Positions 1-10,366 of a stretch of 64,000 nucleotides of DNA are shown here, one piece after another; position 1 is the stretch's first letter, and each line of letters starts with the position of its first letter. The notes under the pieces are model-generated. The model was not told the origin of the DNA. It ran no database searches and worked only from the letters and a program-made list of their open reading frames with translations. Where the stretch lies: assembly GCF_028553765.1 (NCBI RefSeq), contig NZ_CP067134.1:281501-345500 (forward strand). The letters run 5' to 3'. Origin of the DNA: Paracoccus stylophorae (GTDB lineage Bacteria; Pseudomonadota; Alphaproteobacteria; Rhodobacterales; Rhodobacteraceae). The position numbers were made by a program, and so were the translations under genes.

Positions 1-568
1 CGCCCGCACCGGCCCGCGCCGGATCGGTGCGCCACTGCGCCTGCTTGGTCTCGACATTGTCGGCAAGCCAGCCCTGCAGATACTCTGCCTGCACCAGTCG
101 CAGATTGCCAATACCGCCTTCGGCGACAATCGCGCGCGCCTCGCGCACCATCGGCATGGCGCTGTAATTATGGGTCAGGAAAAAGCGGGCGCGGCTGCGT
201 CTTGCGGCCTCGGCAATCTCGCGGCCCTGTTCCTGCGTCGCCGCCAGCGGCTTGTCGCAGATGACGTGGATGCCGGCATCCAGAAACGCCACGGCGACCG
301 GCGCATGCATGTGGTTCGGGGTGACGATGGCCACGGCGCGGATGCCGTCGGCGCGGGCCGCCTCGGCCTCGGCCATCTGTCTGAAATCATCATAAGACCG
401 ATCCAGCCCCAACGCGCGCGCCGACGCCGCAGCCCGTGCCGGGTCTGACGACAGCGCGCCCGCAACAAGCTGAAACTGGCCATCCATGCGGGCAGCGATG
501 CGATGAACCGCGCCGATGAAGGCACCTTCGCCACCACCGACCATCCCCAGGGGCAGCGGCGCGTTCAT
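1..568 (-). CDS. Gfo/Idh/MocA family oxidoreductase (C-terminus outside window)
   Basis: NAD(P)-dependent sugar-type dehydrogenase, partial: about 189 N-terminal codons are present and the frame runs open past base 1. A Rossmann glycine motif (GGGEGAFIG, residues 11-19) and the family DKP motif (residues 105-107, usually EKP, carrying the catalytic Lys) are visible. The ATG at 568 overlaps the TGA of the upstream gene as ATGA, so the two are probably translationally coupled. With a sugar isomerase-like TIM barrel upstream and a divergent LacI regulator, a role in catabolism of a sugar, polyol or inositol-like compound is likely. The substrate cannot be read from sequence. Confidence 0.85.
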   Translation of the reverse strand, partial: MNAPLPLGMVGGGEGAFIGAVHRIAARMDGQFQLVAGALSSDPARAAASARALGLDRSYDDFRQMAEAEAARADGIRAVAIVTPNHMHAPVAVAFLDAGIHVICDKPLAATQEQGREIAEAARRSRARFFLTHNYSAMPMVREARAIVAEGGIGNLRLVQAEYLQGWLADNVETKQAQWRTDPARAGAG

Positions 569-1620
569 GCCAGCCCCAGGGCGCGGTCTATGGCGTCGGC
601 GTCCGCCTGCTGCGCCGCGAAATCGTCAAAGGCCATCGGCGTCACGGGAATGATATGCCGCCGCACAAAGGCTGCGCCTTCGCGTGCACCCTGCTGTGGA
701 TGTTTCAGGGCACATTCCCATTCGACGACAGCCCAGCCGGGAAAATCATGCTGCGCGAGCTTGGCGAAGACCTGCGCGAAATCAACCTGACCGTCGCCCG
801 GACTGCGAAAGCGACCGGCCCTTTCGACCCATGGCTGGTATCCGCCATAGACCCCCTGCCGCCCGGTGGGCCGGAACTCGGCATCCTTGACGTGAAACAT
901 GCGGATCCGGTCGTGATAGATGTCGATATTTGCGAGGTAGTCCAGTTGCTGCAGCAGATAATGCGAGGGATCATACAGCATGTTCGCGCGCGGGTGTTTG
1001 TCCACCCGATCAAGAAACATCTCGAAGGTGATCCCGTCATGCAGATCCTCGCCCGGGTGGATCTCGTAGCAGATGTCGACGCCGTTCTCCTCGGCCAGAT
1101 CCAACAGCGGTCGCCAGCGCGTCGCCAGCGTGTCGAAGGCGGTTTCGACCAGGCCCGGTGCCCGCTGCGGCCAAGGGTAAAGGTATGGCCAGGCCAACGC
1201 GCCCGAGAATGTTCCCATCGCGCTCAGCCCCAGAAGGCGGCTTGCGCGAACGGTTTGCGCCACCTGTTCCACCGCCCAGGCCTGACGCTTGGCTGGACGG
1301 CCGCGCAGGGCAGGCGGAGCAAAGGCATCGAAAGCGGTGTCATAGGCCGGGTGAACAGCGACCAACTGTCCCTGCAGATGCGACGACAACTCGGTGACCA
1401 CAACGCCATTCTGCGCCGCGATGCCGAGGAACTCGTCGCGGTAGGTCTGCGAGTCCACGGCCCGGTCCAGATCGAACAGCCGCGTCTCTGCTGACGGGAC
1501 CTGCACGCCTTCGTAGCCCAGCGAGGCCGCCCATGCCGTGATTGTGTCCCAGTCGTTGAAGGGCGCAGCATCCGATACGAACTGCGCCAGAAACAGCGCG
1601 GGCCCCTTGATCGTCCTCAT
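565..1620 (-). CDS. Sugar phosphate isomerase/epimerase (xylose isomerase-like TIM barrel)
   Basis: A 351-aa protein of the xylose isomerase-like TIM-barrel / AP endonuclease 2 superfamily. Motifs carrying likely metal ligands are present: EIHPGED near residue 200, LYDPSH near 235 and HVKDAEF near 265. It typically isomerises or epimerises keto-sugars or inositol derivatives. The open frame extends upstream to 1692, but the ATG at 1620 is chosen because a GAGGAG ribosome site lies just upstream and the family N-terminus (MRTIKGPALFLAQF) begins there. It is coupled to the following Gfo/Idh gene by ATGA overlap and is divergent from the LacI gene. Confidence 0.85.
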   Translation of the reverse strand: MRTIKGPALFLAQFVSDAAPFNDWDTITAWAASLGYEGVQVPSAETRLFDLDRAVDSQTYRDEFLGIAAQNGVVVTELSSHLQGQLVAVHPAYDTAFDAFAPPALRGRPAKRQAWAVEQVAQTVRASRLLGLSAMGTFSGALAWPYLYPWPQRAPGLVETAFDTLATRWRPLLDLAEENGVDICYEIHPGEDLHDGITFEMFLDRVDKHPRANMLYDPSHYLLQQLDYLANIDIYHDRIRMFHVKDAEFRPTGRQGVYGGYQPWVERAGRFRSPGDGQVDFAQVFAKLAQHDFPGWAVVEWECALKHPQQGAREGAAFVRRHIIPVTPMAFDDFAAQQADADAIDRALGLA

Positions 1621-1654
1621 CCCCGATCCTCCTCGCCTCCACCACAACCGATCC

Positions 1655-1668
1655 TGCAATCGATTACA
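1655..1668. promoter_or_regulatory. LacI-family operator
   Basis: TGCAATCGATTACA is a 14-bp palindrome with a central CG and one mismatched pair. It sits between the divergent isomerase/oxidoreductase operon and the LacI gene. LacI/GalR regulators bind CG-centred palindromes of this kind, so this is the probable binding site of the adjacent regulator. Confidence 0.65.
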
Positions 1669-1679
1669 AGAATTGATTT

Positions 1680-1700
1680 GCAAGCAGCGCAACTGCTTGC
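1680..1700. repeat. Perfect inverted repeat GCAAGCAG-N5-CTGCTTGC
   Basis: Eight-base arms at 1680-1687 and 1693-1700 around a CGCAA spacer. It lies 12 bp past the CG-centred operator and 31 bp before the regulator start. It could be a second operator half-site pair or a hairpin in the regulator leader. Confidence 0.5.
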
Positions 1701-1731
1701 GCAGGCCGGGTCGACGGCCTTAGATCGTGCC

Positions 1732-2781
1732 ATGATGGACGATGCGCCCGCTGATACCTCCGGCGATGCCGATCACGTCGCCTCGGGTGCCGGGCCGGCG
1801 CGTCTGACTGACGTGGCGCGTCACGCCGGCGTTTCGGTCGCCACGGTCAGCCGTGCGCTGTCGCGACCCGAGATGGTCACCGCAGCCACACGCGATCTGG
1901 TGCAATCCGCCGTTCGCGCCACCGGCTATCGCGTCAATCAGGCGGCCCGGAACCTGCGCAAGCAGCGCACGGGCGCGGTGGTCGCCCTGGTGCCGAACCT
2001 CGGCAATCCGTTCTTTGCCAGGATCCTCGCCGGGATGGGCGCAGAACTTGCCCGCGCCGGTTACGATCTTCTGGTCGGCGACACCATGGAAGAGGGTGGG
2101 CGGCACCGGGCGCTTGCCCGCTTTCTCGACCCGTCGCGCGCGGACGGGATCATCCTGCTGGATGGGCAGGTCACCGCCGATGATCTGGCCGCACTGCCCG
2201 ACGCGCCCCCGGTCATCATGGCCTGTGAGTGGATCGACGATGCAGGACTGCCGCGGGTGGTTCTGGACAATGCGCTGGGAACCGAACTGGCGGCCCGTCA
2301 TCTGGTCGATCTCGGGCACCGCCGCATCGGCTGGATCGGCGGACCGCCCGCGAATGTGCTGCATCTCGCGCGCTGCCGGGGCCTTGAGCGGGTGCTGGGG
2401 CATCTGCCGTCGGGATATCCCGGCGACTTCTCGGTCGCCTCCGGCGCCCGGGCCGCACGCATCTGGCTGGGCGAACCCGTCGACACCCGCGCCACCGCGA
2501 TCCTGTCCTTCAGCGACGAAATGGCCGCCGGTTTTGTCGGTGAGGTATCGCGTGCGGGCGTGTCCATCCCCGCTGATGTCTCGGTCGTCGGCTTCGACGG
2601 CATCGATTGGGTGGCGCATCTGCCGGTGCCGCTGACGACGGTCCATCAGCCCAAGCGCGAACTTGGCCGCCGCGCGGCCGAGTTCATCATCCGGCGCATC
2701 GCCGGGGTCCAGCTTCCCGCCGAAGACGTTCTGCAACCGGACCTGATCATCCGCGCCTCGACCGGCCGCGCGCCTCGTTGA
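1732..2781 (+). CDS. LacI/GalR family transcriptional regulator
   Basis: A 349-aa regulator. The N-terminal HTH (RLTDVARHAGVSVATVSRAL, about residues 24-43) and hinge helix (NQAARNLRKQRT) are followed by a periplasmic-binding-protein-like sensor domain, including VSVVGFDGI near residue 285 and a C-terminal HQPKRELG region. The ATG at 1732 is preferred to the longer frame from 1678, whose first codons overlap the palindromic promoter DNA; ATG 1735 is also possible. It lies back-to-back with the isomerase/oxidoreductase pair and probably represses that operon until a sugar-like inducer binds. Confidence 0.88.
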   Translation: MMDDAPADTSGDADHVASGAGPARLTDVARHAGVSVATVSRALSRPEMVTAATRDLVQSAVRATGYRVNQAARNLRKQRTGAVVALVPNLGNPFFARILAGMGAELARAGYDLLVGDTMEEGGRHRALARFLDPSRADGIILLDGQVTADDLAALPDAPPVIMACEWIDDAGLPRVVLDNALGTELAARHLVDLGHRRIGWIGGPPANVLHLARCRGLERVLGHLPSGYPGDFSVASGARAARIWLGEPVDTRATAILSFSDEMAAGFVGEVSRAGVSIPADVSVVGFDGIDWVAHLPVPLTTVHQPKRELGRRAAEFIIRRIAGVQLPAEDVLQPDLIIRASTGRAPR

Positions 2782-3028
2782 TGCTTCGCGTTTTAGCGGG
2801 ATACTGACGTAGAACTTAGCCGGCCATTGTCAGCTTCGTGGCGTGGGTAAGCCCGCAGATGCTTATATGCTGGGCGTTCGTTGTGCCTTCTCATCGTTCT
2901 GGGCCGGTCCGCGGCACAGTCTATTGACTAATTTGGTCGCGGACTGAAAGCTGATGATCGACACTGGGCGAACGGGGCAGGCGCTGGAAGTTCCCGGCCC
3001 GGACCGGATGAAATCAGGAGGATCTGTG
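2782..3028. other. Intergenic, promoter region of the penicillin acylase gene
   Basis: 247 bp without a gene. The base composition is lower in GC than the flanks. A short palindrome AGTC-TATT-GACT overlaps a TTGACT -35-like element near 2920-2930. An AGGAGG site follows at about 3016-3021. No regulator site could be assigned. Confidence 0.4.
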
Positions 3029-5518
3029 ATGCAGACGGGAAACGTTCTGGCCGCCCTTCTTCTGGGCGCAGCCCTGTCGCCGATGCCGGCTGTGGCCGGC
3101 GAGGTCACGATCAAACGCGACCAGTGGGGCATGCCCCATGTATATGGCTACACGGTCCATGATTTGTTCTTCGGTTACGGCTATGCGGTGGCGCAGGATC
3201 GGCTCTACTCCATGGACATGGCGCGGCGCAGCGCGACCGGGCATGTGGCGGCAGCATTGGGGTCCGAGTTTGTCGATTACGACAGAAAGATCCGCTCGGA
3301 ATACTGGCCGGCCTCGATCCAGCAGCAGATCGACGCCGCTGCTCCGCAGGAAAGGGAAATCCTTTCAGGCTATGCCGCCGGCATGAATGCCTGGATCGAC
3401 AAGGTCCAGGCCGAGCCTGACCGGCTGATGCCACAGGAATACACGGTGAACGGCTTCGAGCCGGAAGAGTGGACCGAGTTCGATGTCGCGATGGTGTTCA
3501 TCGGCTCGATGCTCAACCGCTTTGGTGACTACAATACCGAGATCGAGAATGCCGCGCTGCTTGACGCGCTGATCGACGCGCATGGCGAAGAGACGGCGCA
3601 GGCGATGTTCGACACGCTTCTCAGCGTCGACGCCGAAGGCGCGCCGACGACGATCCCGGCGGGCGACTGGGATCCGTCGCAGCGCGACCGCACCAATCTG
3701 GACCTGCGCCCGATCAAGGGGGCCTCGATTTCAGACGAGGTGCTTCGCCAGATCGCGCCGGTGCCGCCGACGCTGGTCGCGGCAGACGGCACGACAATCC
3801 CGCGGGCCAGGTGGCGGGACGAATCCCTGCGGCTCATGGCCGCTCACGGACCGGCCGGCCTGCGCCTTGAGGCGGCGTCGAACCTTGCGATCCTCGGTCC
3901 CGAAAAGCTGGACGGCGCGCGGGCGGTCCTGCTGAACGGGCCGCAGTTCAACTGGTTCCGCCCGGCCTATACCTACTCCATCGCGCTTCATGGCGCGGGG
4001 TTCGACGTGGCGGGCAATACGGCACTGGGCTATCCTGGCATCATGTTTGCCCATAACGGGAAAATCGCCTGGGGCAGCACATGGGCGGCGGGCGATCAGG
4101 TCGACATCTTCCGCGAGACGGTAAACCCTGAAAACCCTGAGCAATACCGTCGAGACGGCGAATGGGTCGACATGGAAAGCCGCGAGGAGACGATCGAGGT
4201 CGCGGGCGGTGAGCCGGTCACCTTTACCGCCTACCGCACCGTGCATGGGCCGGTGATCGCCCGCGACCAGGACCAGCATACGGCCTTCGCCAAGAAACGA
4301 GCCTGGAGCGGGGCCGAACTTGGCACGCTATTTTCCTGGGTCGAGCTGATGAAGGCGCAAGACTATGATGGTTTTCTTGCCGCGCTGGAACGTTCGGCGG
4401 TCAACGTCAACAGCTACTTTGCCGATGCCGACGGCAATATCGGCTATCTGTTCGGCGGGTATTATCCGAAGCGGGCCGAGGGCCACGACACACGCCTGCC
4501 GGTCTCGGGCGAAGGCGGGATGGACTGGCAGGGCATCATGCCGTTCGAGACGAACCCGCATGTGAAGAACCCGTCCAACCACATGGTGCTGAACTGGAAC
4601 AACCGCCCTGCCGAGGGCTTTCCAAGCCCGGACGAGCACTGGTACGGCTGGATGCCTGCCGACCGCGTCACCGTGATGTTCGACGCTTTCGATAAGAAGC
4701 AGTCCTTCACTGCCCAAGAGGTCTGGGACACGATGGTGGGCGAGGTCGCATTCGAGGATGTGAACGCGGGGCCGTTCATCCCCTTCATCACCGAGGCAGC
4801 GGCCGATCTGCCGTCCGGCGATCGGCGCCGTCAGCTTGCCGACCGGCTTGCCGAATGGGACCGGATGCGGCGCGACGATGACGGCGATGGTCGCTATGAC
4901 GCGCCCGAGGTCGCCATCATGGAAACCTGGCTGGAAACGCTGCTGACGCAGATCTATTCGCGCGAACTGCCCGAGCCGTATGGCGACTGGTTTTCCTCTG
5001 CGGGCTATCCCGATCCCGACGCTCCGGGCGGGTCGGGCCAGAATATCGGGGTGGGCGCCAAGGTGCTGCACTATAATCTTCTCGGACAGGGGTACGATTT
5101 CCTTGGCGGCAACCCGCACGAGTCCATCCTCGCGGCGCTGGACCAGACAGCCGAGACGCTGACCGGGAAATATGGCGACGACCCCGAGGGCTGGCTCAGC
5201 CCGGTGGGCGTGATCCGCTATTCGCACGAGAATTTCCGCGGCATCCCGCAGACATTGTCCGAACGCGAAAGCGATACCGCCATCGCCATGAACCGCGGCA
5301 CCGAGAACAACATGGTCGTGTTCAGCGAGGACGGTGTCATGAGCTTCGAGGTGGTGCCGCCGGGACAGAGCGGCTTCATCGCACCAGACGGCAGCGTGGG
5401 CGAAACCTATGACGATCAGGCGGCGCTCTACGAGGATCTCGACCACAAGCGCGTCTGGTTCACCGCCGCAGAGGTCGAGGAGAACGCGGTCTCGACAGAA
5501 GTCGTCGAGACCGAGTAG
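3029..5518 (+). CDS. Penicillin G acylase (Ntn hydrolase), periplasmic
   Basis: An 829-aa precursor closely resembling E. coli penicillin G acylase (846 aa). A Sec signal peptide ends at AVAG. The A-chain region has IKRDQWGMPHVY, GYGYAVAQDRL and NRFGD, whose Arg-Phe matches the substrate-pocket pair of E. coli. The catalytic N-terminal nucleophile Ser is about residue 284 (AASNLAILG), close to Ser290 of the E. coli precursor. B-chain NGPQF, GNT, FAHNG, NWNN and ADRV motifs are conserved, including the oxyanion-hole Asn. Autocatalytic cleavage to A and B chains is expected. The position equivalent to AlaB69 is Trp here. ATG 3029 follows AGGAGG; GTG 3026 is an alternative. The gene stands alone. 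Confidence 0.9.
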   Translation: MQTGNVLAALLLGAALSPMPAVAGEVTIKRDQWGMPHVYGYTVHDLFFGYGYAVAQDRLYSMDMARRSATGHVAAALGSEFVDYDRKIRSEYWPASIQQQIDAAAPQEREILSGYAAGMNAWIDKVQAEPDRLMPQEYTVNGFEPEEWTEFDVAMVFIGSMLNRFGDYNTEIENAALLDALIDAHGEETAQAMFDTLLSVDAEGAPTTIPAGDWDPSQRDRTNLDLRPIKGASISDEVLRQIAPVPPTLVAADGTTIPRARWRDESLRLMAAHGPAGLRLEAASNLAILGPEKLDGARAVLLNGPQFNWFRPAYTYSIALHGAGFDVAGNTALGYPGIMFAHNGKIAWGSTWAAGDQVDIFRETVNPENPEQYRRDGEWVDMESREETIEVAGGEPVTFTAYRTVHGPVIARDQDQHTAFAKKRAWSGAELGTLFSWVELMKAQDYDGFLAALERSAVNVNSYFADADGNIGYLFGGYYPKRAEGHDTRLPVSGEGGMDWQGIMPFETNPHVKNPSNHMVLNWNNRPAEGFPSPDEHWYGWMPADRVTVMFDAFDKKQSFTAQEVWDTMVGEVAFEDVNAGPFIPFITEAAADLPSGDRRRQLADRLAEWDRMRRDDDGDGRYDAPEVAIMETWLETLLTQIYSRELPEPYGDWFSSAGYPDPDAPGGSGQNIGVGAKVLHYNLLGQGYDFLGGNPHESILAALDQTAETLTGKYGDDPEGWLSPVGVIRYSHENFRGIPQTLSERESDTAIAMNRGTENNMVVFSEDGVMSFEVVPPGQSGFIAPDGSVGETYDDQAALYEDLDHKRVWFTAAEVEENAVSTEVVETE

Positions 5519-5526
5519 ACCGGCGG

Positions 5527-5543
5527 AACGGCAAGCTGCCGTT
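5527..5543 (+). terminator. Hairpin after the penicillin acylase gene
   Basis: A perfect 7-bp stem (AACGGCA / TGCCGTT, loop AGC) begins nine bases after the stop codon. There is no good U-tract, so this is a possible weak or Rho-assisted terminator. Confidence 0.4.
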
Positions 5544-7084
5544 GAGGTTGAACGATGCCTGAACAGGCGCTGCCGGCTGACGCGGAGTGCCGGAGGTCAG
5601 CGGCGCGTAAAGCGCAGCGCTCTGATGCCGCGAAGCGCCGTGTTACCGTTTCAAGGTCCAGCCATGACGGTCGGTCTCGCGCGTCATGGCTGCAGATCTC
5701 TCTTCGAGGCCCCAGAGGAGAGTATCTCAACTCTCTGCGCTGAGATCGGGAACGATCCGGTCCTGAGAGGATGATCGGCAGGTTCATCGAACGGTCCCGA
5801 GTATACGGCCGTTGCGTAAGATGGGTGACCCTTGAGAGAGGAAATTGGCATGCCTTGGTAGCTCACAGCGCCGGAACCGTTCACTGACTGGTGCAGAGCG
5901 TTTGCACTGGATTACCGTGCGGAACAGTGTCCAAATCCTTCGCTCGCAACCAGATTTACACGAGTTATCAATCGCTTAGTCGCCGCCCTCCGGGGCGGCG
6001 TTTGCGTTTCCACCGCCCGTGGAAGCACTGTGGAAGCAAGAGGGGCCGAAGTCATTCATGTTGCTTCGAAAAATCGAACTGCCCTTCACCGGCCGGCCTC
6101 GTCACAGTTCTAGACGCGCCGCGGCGTCGGTGCTTTCTGACCGTCAGCGAGTTTCTGCCTGGATCTGCAACTCCAACTCGTGGGCTTCTGACACGCCGAG
6201 GCTGACGAGGCGGCCAAGGATCGTTTCAATCCGACTGCGCGAAGGGTGAACCTGACGATACAGTGAAGGATCCTTGGCCGCCGCCGCTTCGAACCATTCA
6301 GTGATCTTTCGACCAATTTCGAGCTCATTCCACATTACACGGTCGCCATTCGTAACTTCGAGTCACGTCTCGACTGCGAACAGGAGGAGATCGAGATGCC
6401 GCGCGGTCGGCGCCATGTTCAAGGTGTTCACCGTACAGAGCGCGATGAAGACTGTAAGCGTCTGTGAGCCCAAGAGCTGAAGCCCATGCTGCCCTCGCCG
6501 CAGGCGATCAGCCGGATCGAGAAGACGGCCAAAGAACCGTTGGCGTGCCGCGACAGCCACGACTTCGCACTGCACCGCTTTTTCTGTCTCTACTGCAACG
6601 GAGCGGTTCGGTGTCTTGTCCGAGGGGCTTGCGACCACCGGGCAGATCGATATCGTCGCACGCGAGGTCTTTGACCTTGCGTTGGGGCTTTCGCCGTCAT
6701 GAAGATCACCCACCCCCGGATCATGCTCAAGGCCGATGAAAGCCTGGCCGCCTTCGGGTCCTGCTACACATCCTCGCCACGGCTTTCGGCGATGAGCACG
6801 AGCTTTGCCTTGTGGCCGGTCGAAGAGGACCCGGCCCCGCTTGCGGTCGATCTCGCCAAGACGGTGGCCGACCGTCTCGAAGGCGCTGTTCTGCTGGCCG
6901 GAAACGATGTGGTCGCCGAGGGCGTCGTCGCCGCTGATGATCTTGACGGTGGCGCCGAACGCGGTCTGCGCCCTGCAAAGCCGCCGGGCGCCTTGGCGCG
7001 CGAACTGGGGCCTGCAAGGACGGCGCGGCTGATCGACGCCATCCGGCAGCGCCAGACCCACGGCGTCGAAGAGAAAAAGACGGC
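5544..7084. other. Degenerate 1.5-kb stretch without a supported gene
   Basis: No open frame here has a convincing start, ribosome site and recognisable family. Fragments that look like former coding sequence are present. Near 5664-5774 a plus-strand peptide ends in LCAEIGNDPVL, reminiscent of the N-terminus of class II aldolase-like proteins. A minus-strand 63-aa frame lies at 6144-6335. A frame at 6699-7088 ends in an ATGA overlap with the next gene. Base composition is visibly less GC-rich than the surrounding genes in the first half. I read it as decayed or rearranged DNA. Confidence 0.45.
5981..6000. terminator. GC-rich hairpin followed by T-rich DNA
   Basis: CGCCGCCC-TCCG-GGGCGGCG is a perfect 8-bp stem followed by TTTGCGTTT. 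It has terminator form on the plus strand, yet no intact gene precedes it. It may be left over from a lost gene. Confidence 0.5.
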
Positions 7085-7820
7085 ATGAACGGAAAGACGA
7101 TCCTCGTCACCGGCGCCTCCAGCGGCTTGGGCCGGCACTTCGCGAAGATGCTGGCGGAATGCGGCGCAGAGGTGCTGTTGGCGGCCCGCAGCGACGCGGC
7201 CCTTGCCCGGGCTGTGGACGAAATACGCGCCGCGGGGGGGCGGGCGGAACGTTATACAATGGACGTGGCCGATGCGGCGTCGGTCGCGGCGGTGTTCGAC
7301 GGCGCCGCACGACCGATAGACGTGGTCGTGAACAATGCCGGCATCACGTCGGGCAAGGCCGCGCTGAGCATCGACGCGGAAGAGTTCGGGCAGGTGATCG
7401 ACGTCAACCTCAAGGGCGTCTTTCACGTGGCGCAGGCGGCTGCCCGCCACATGCAGGGGCGGGGCGGGGCGATCGTCAACGTCGCGTCGATCCTGGGTCT
7501 GCGCGTGGCGGGGGGGCGTCGCGGCATACGCCGCATCGAAAGCGGGCGTGGTGCAGCTGACCAGGGCGCTGGCGCTGGAATGGGCGCGCTACGACATCCG
7601 GGTGAATGCGCTGTGTCCCGGCTATATCGAGACCCCGCTCAACCGCGACTTCTTTGCGACCGAAGCGGGACAGAACCTGATCCGCCGCATCCCGCAGCGG
7701 CGCCTGGGGCAGATGTCGGATCTGGACGCGCCATTGCGGCTGCTGTGCTCCGATGATGCGGCCTACATGACCGGCGCGATCCTTGCGGTTGACGGCGGTC
7801 ATCTTTGTTCCAGCCTGTAA
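7085..7820 (+). pseudogene. Short-chain dehydrogenase/reductase, frameshifted in a G7 tract
   Basis: An SDR-family NAD(P)-dependent oxidoreductase. The first frame carries the cofactor motif TGASSGLG (about residues 9-16), NNAG and the IVNVASILG segment with the catalytic Ser. It then breaks at a run of seven G (7510-7516). Removing one G restores the reading AGGVAAYAASKAG, with the catalytic YxxxK, and continues to TAA 7820, giving a normal 244-aa SDR. The cause could be a sequencing or assembly error, a true pseudogene or slippage. Without correction the first frame ends near 7756 and lacks the active-site Tyr/Lys. It is the first gene of an SDR / acyl-CoA dehydrogenase / phosphotransferase operon. 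Confidence 0.85.
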
Positions 7821-7828
7821 GGATGACC

Positions 7829-9042
<1,214 letters not shown>

Positions 9043-9046
<4 letters not shown>

Positions 9047-10080
9047 CGTCGGCCGCAGAACCGTCCGCAGATTTCGCGCCCGAACGATTGGAAGCATGCC
9101 TGCGAGAACGCTTCGGCTCGGGATCGCTGGAGTTGCAGCGCATCAGTGGCGGGCAGTCCAATCCCACCTATTTCGTGACCTTCGCCGGACGCCGGATGGT
9201 GCTGCGCAAGCAGCCCGCGGGCGAGATCCTGCGCGGCGCGCATGCGATCGACCGCGAGTTCCGCGTGATGCGGGCATTTGGCGCGACCGATGTGCCGGTG
9301 CCCCAGACGATCCTGTATCACCAGGATGCGGAGTTGCTGGGAACGCCGTTCTACCTGATGGAGCGGGTCGAGGGCCGTGTCTTTTCGGACGCACGCCTCC
9401 CCGGCATGGCACCGGCGGAACGGCGCGCGATCTATCTGTCGATGGCGGAAACGCTGGCACGCCTGCATGGTAAAAGTCCCGACGAGATCGGTCTGGCCGG
9501 TTTCGGCCGCCCCGGTGATTATTTCGCGCGTCAGCTTCACCGCTGGACCAGCCAACTCGCCGCATCCAGCTTCGCCGGCAATGCAGTGCTGAACGACCTT
9601 GCCCGCCAGGTCGCCGAGTTGCTGCCCGAGGATGACGGCCTGATCTCGATTGCGCATGGCGACTTTCGCCTTGGTAACCTGCTTTACCACCCGGACGAGC
9701 CCAGGGTCGTCGCGGTCCTCGACTGGGAGCTTTCCACCATCGGTCATCCCTTGGCCGACCTGGGCTTTGCGGCGATACCATGGCATTCGCAGCCCGACGA
9801 ATTCGGCGGCCTCCTTGGGCATGTCAGCGAAGGCATTCCGACCGAGGCCGAGTTTTTCGCGGCCTACCGGACCGTCCTGCCGGCGGTGCCGCCGCCGTCC
9901 GTCTTCCACATCGCCTTTGCCCTGTTTCGCTTCGCCGTGGTCTTCGTGGGCATCGCTGACCGAGCCGCGGCGGGCAATGCTGCCGACCCCGAGGCGGCCC
10001 GGTATGCGCCCTTGGCCGAACGGTTCGCGGTCCGCGCTCAGGAACTGCTTGCCGGGCGAGCACATGCGCCACATGGCTGA
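9043..10080 (+). CDS. APH/ACAD10-11-type phosphotransferase family protein
   Basis: A 345-aa protein-kinase-fold phosphotransferase. It shows a glycine-rich start (ISGGQSNPTYFV), Lys in MVLRKQP, the catalytic loop HGDFRLGNLLY (about residues 205-215) and the metal-binding LDWE. The family also covers aminoglycoside phosphotransferases, but the closest arrangement is the kinase domain of ACAD10/11 and bacterial LvaA, which phosphorylates 4-hydroxyacyl-CoA. The start is GTG 9043, overlapping the TGA of the acyl-CoA dehydrogenase (GTGA). Resistance to an antibiotic is not implied. It is the last gene of the operon. Confidence 0.85.
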
Positions 10081-10366
10081 AACCATGCACATGGCATTTC
10101 CTGGTGTCCAGCAAGCGGCTTGACCCTATCGACATGAGGAACGAGTCGGCACCGCTATCACCCAAGACACAGGCTTGTCCTGCCGTCAGAATACCGAAAG
10201 CTGGCACAAAATCGCCAATGCCGTCCTCGATGACGCAAAGATTATCGCCGGCTTCACGGCAGGATCACCGCGGTACCAATCGGCCGGTTACAACAGGGCC
10301 TTCTGGGTCCACTCTATCGCGTGTGCCCGCGCGAGACGCGCGAGGCAGGTCTGCGGGCCTGACGCT
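10081..10366. other. Intergenic between convergent operons
   Basis: 286 bp between the plus-strand phosphotransferase and the minus-strand DUF169 gene. Only short overlapping frames are present. No convincing terminator was found: a CGCGC-GAGAC-GCGCG hairpin near 10330 lacks a U-tract. Confidence 0.35.

Noticed and set aside
1678..1731. Longer N-terminus of the LacI regulator
   Set aside because: It would start inside the palindromic promoter DNA and adds residues not seen before the HTH in this family.
5930..5955. A tRNA-like 3' end (CAAATCCTTCGCTCGCAACCA) as a possible integration site
   Set aside because: The T-loop lacks the TTC consensus, no matching 5' acceptor strand or other arms are found upstream, and no integrase is nearby.
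6820..7061. Minus-strand peptide containing TVKIISGDDA, resembling a P-type ATPase motif
   Set aside because: Only this short match is seen. The neighbouring GDG-ND and phosphorylation motifs of P-type ATPases are missing in all three frames, so it is probably chance.
6699..7088. Plus-strand frame whose stop overlaps the SDR start as ATGA
   Set aside because: The overlap looks operon-like, but there is no ribosome site or recognisable family, and the opposite strand has an equally good frame. It is left inside the degenerate region.
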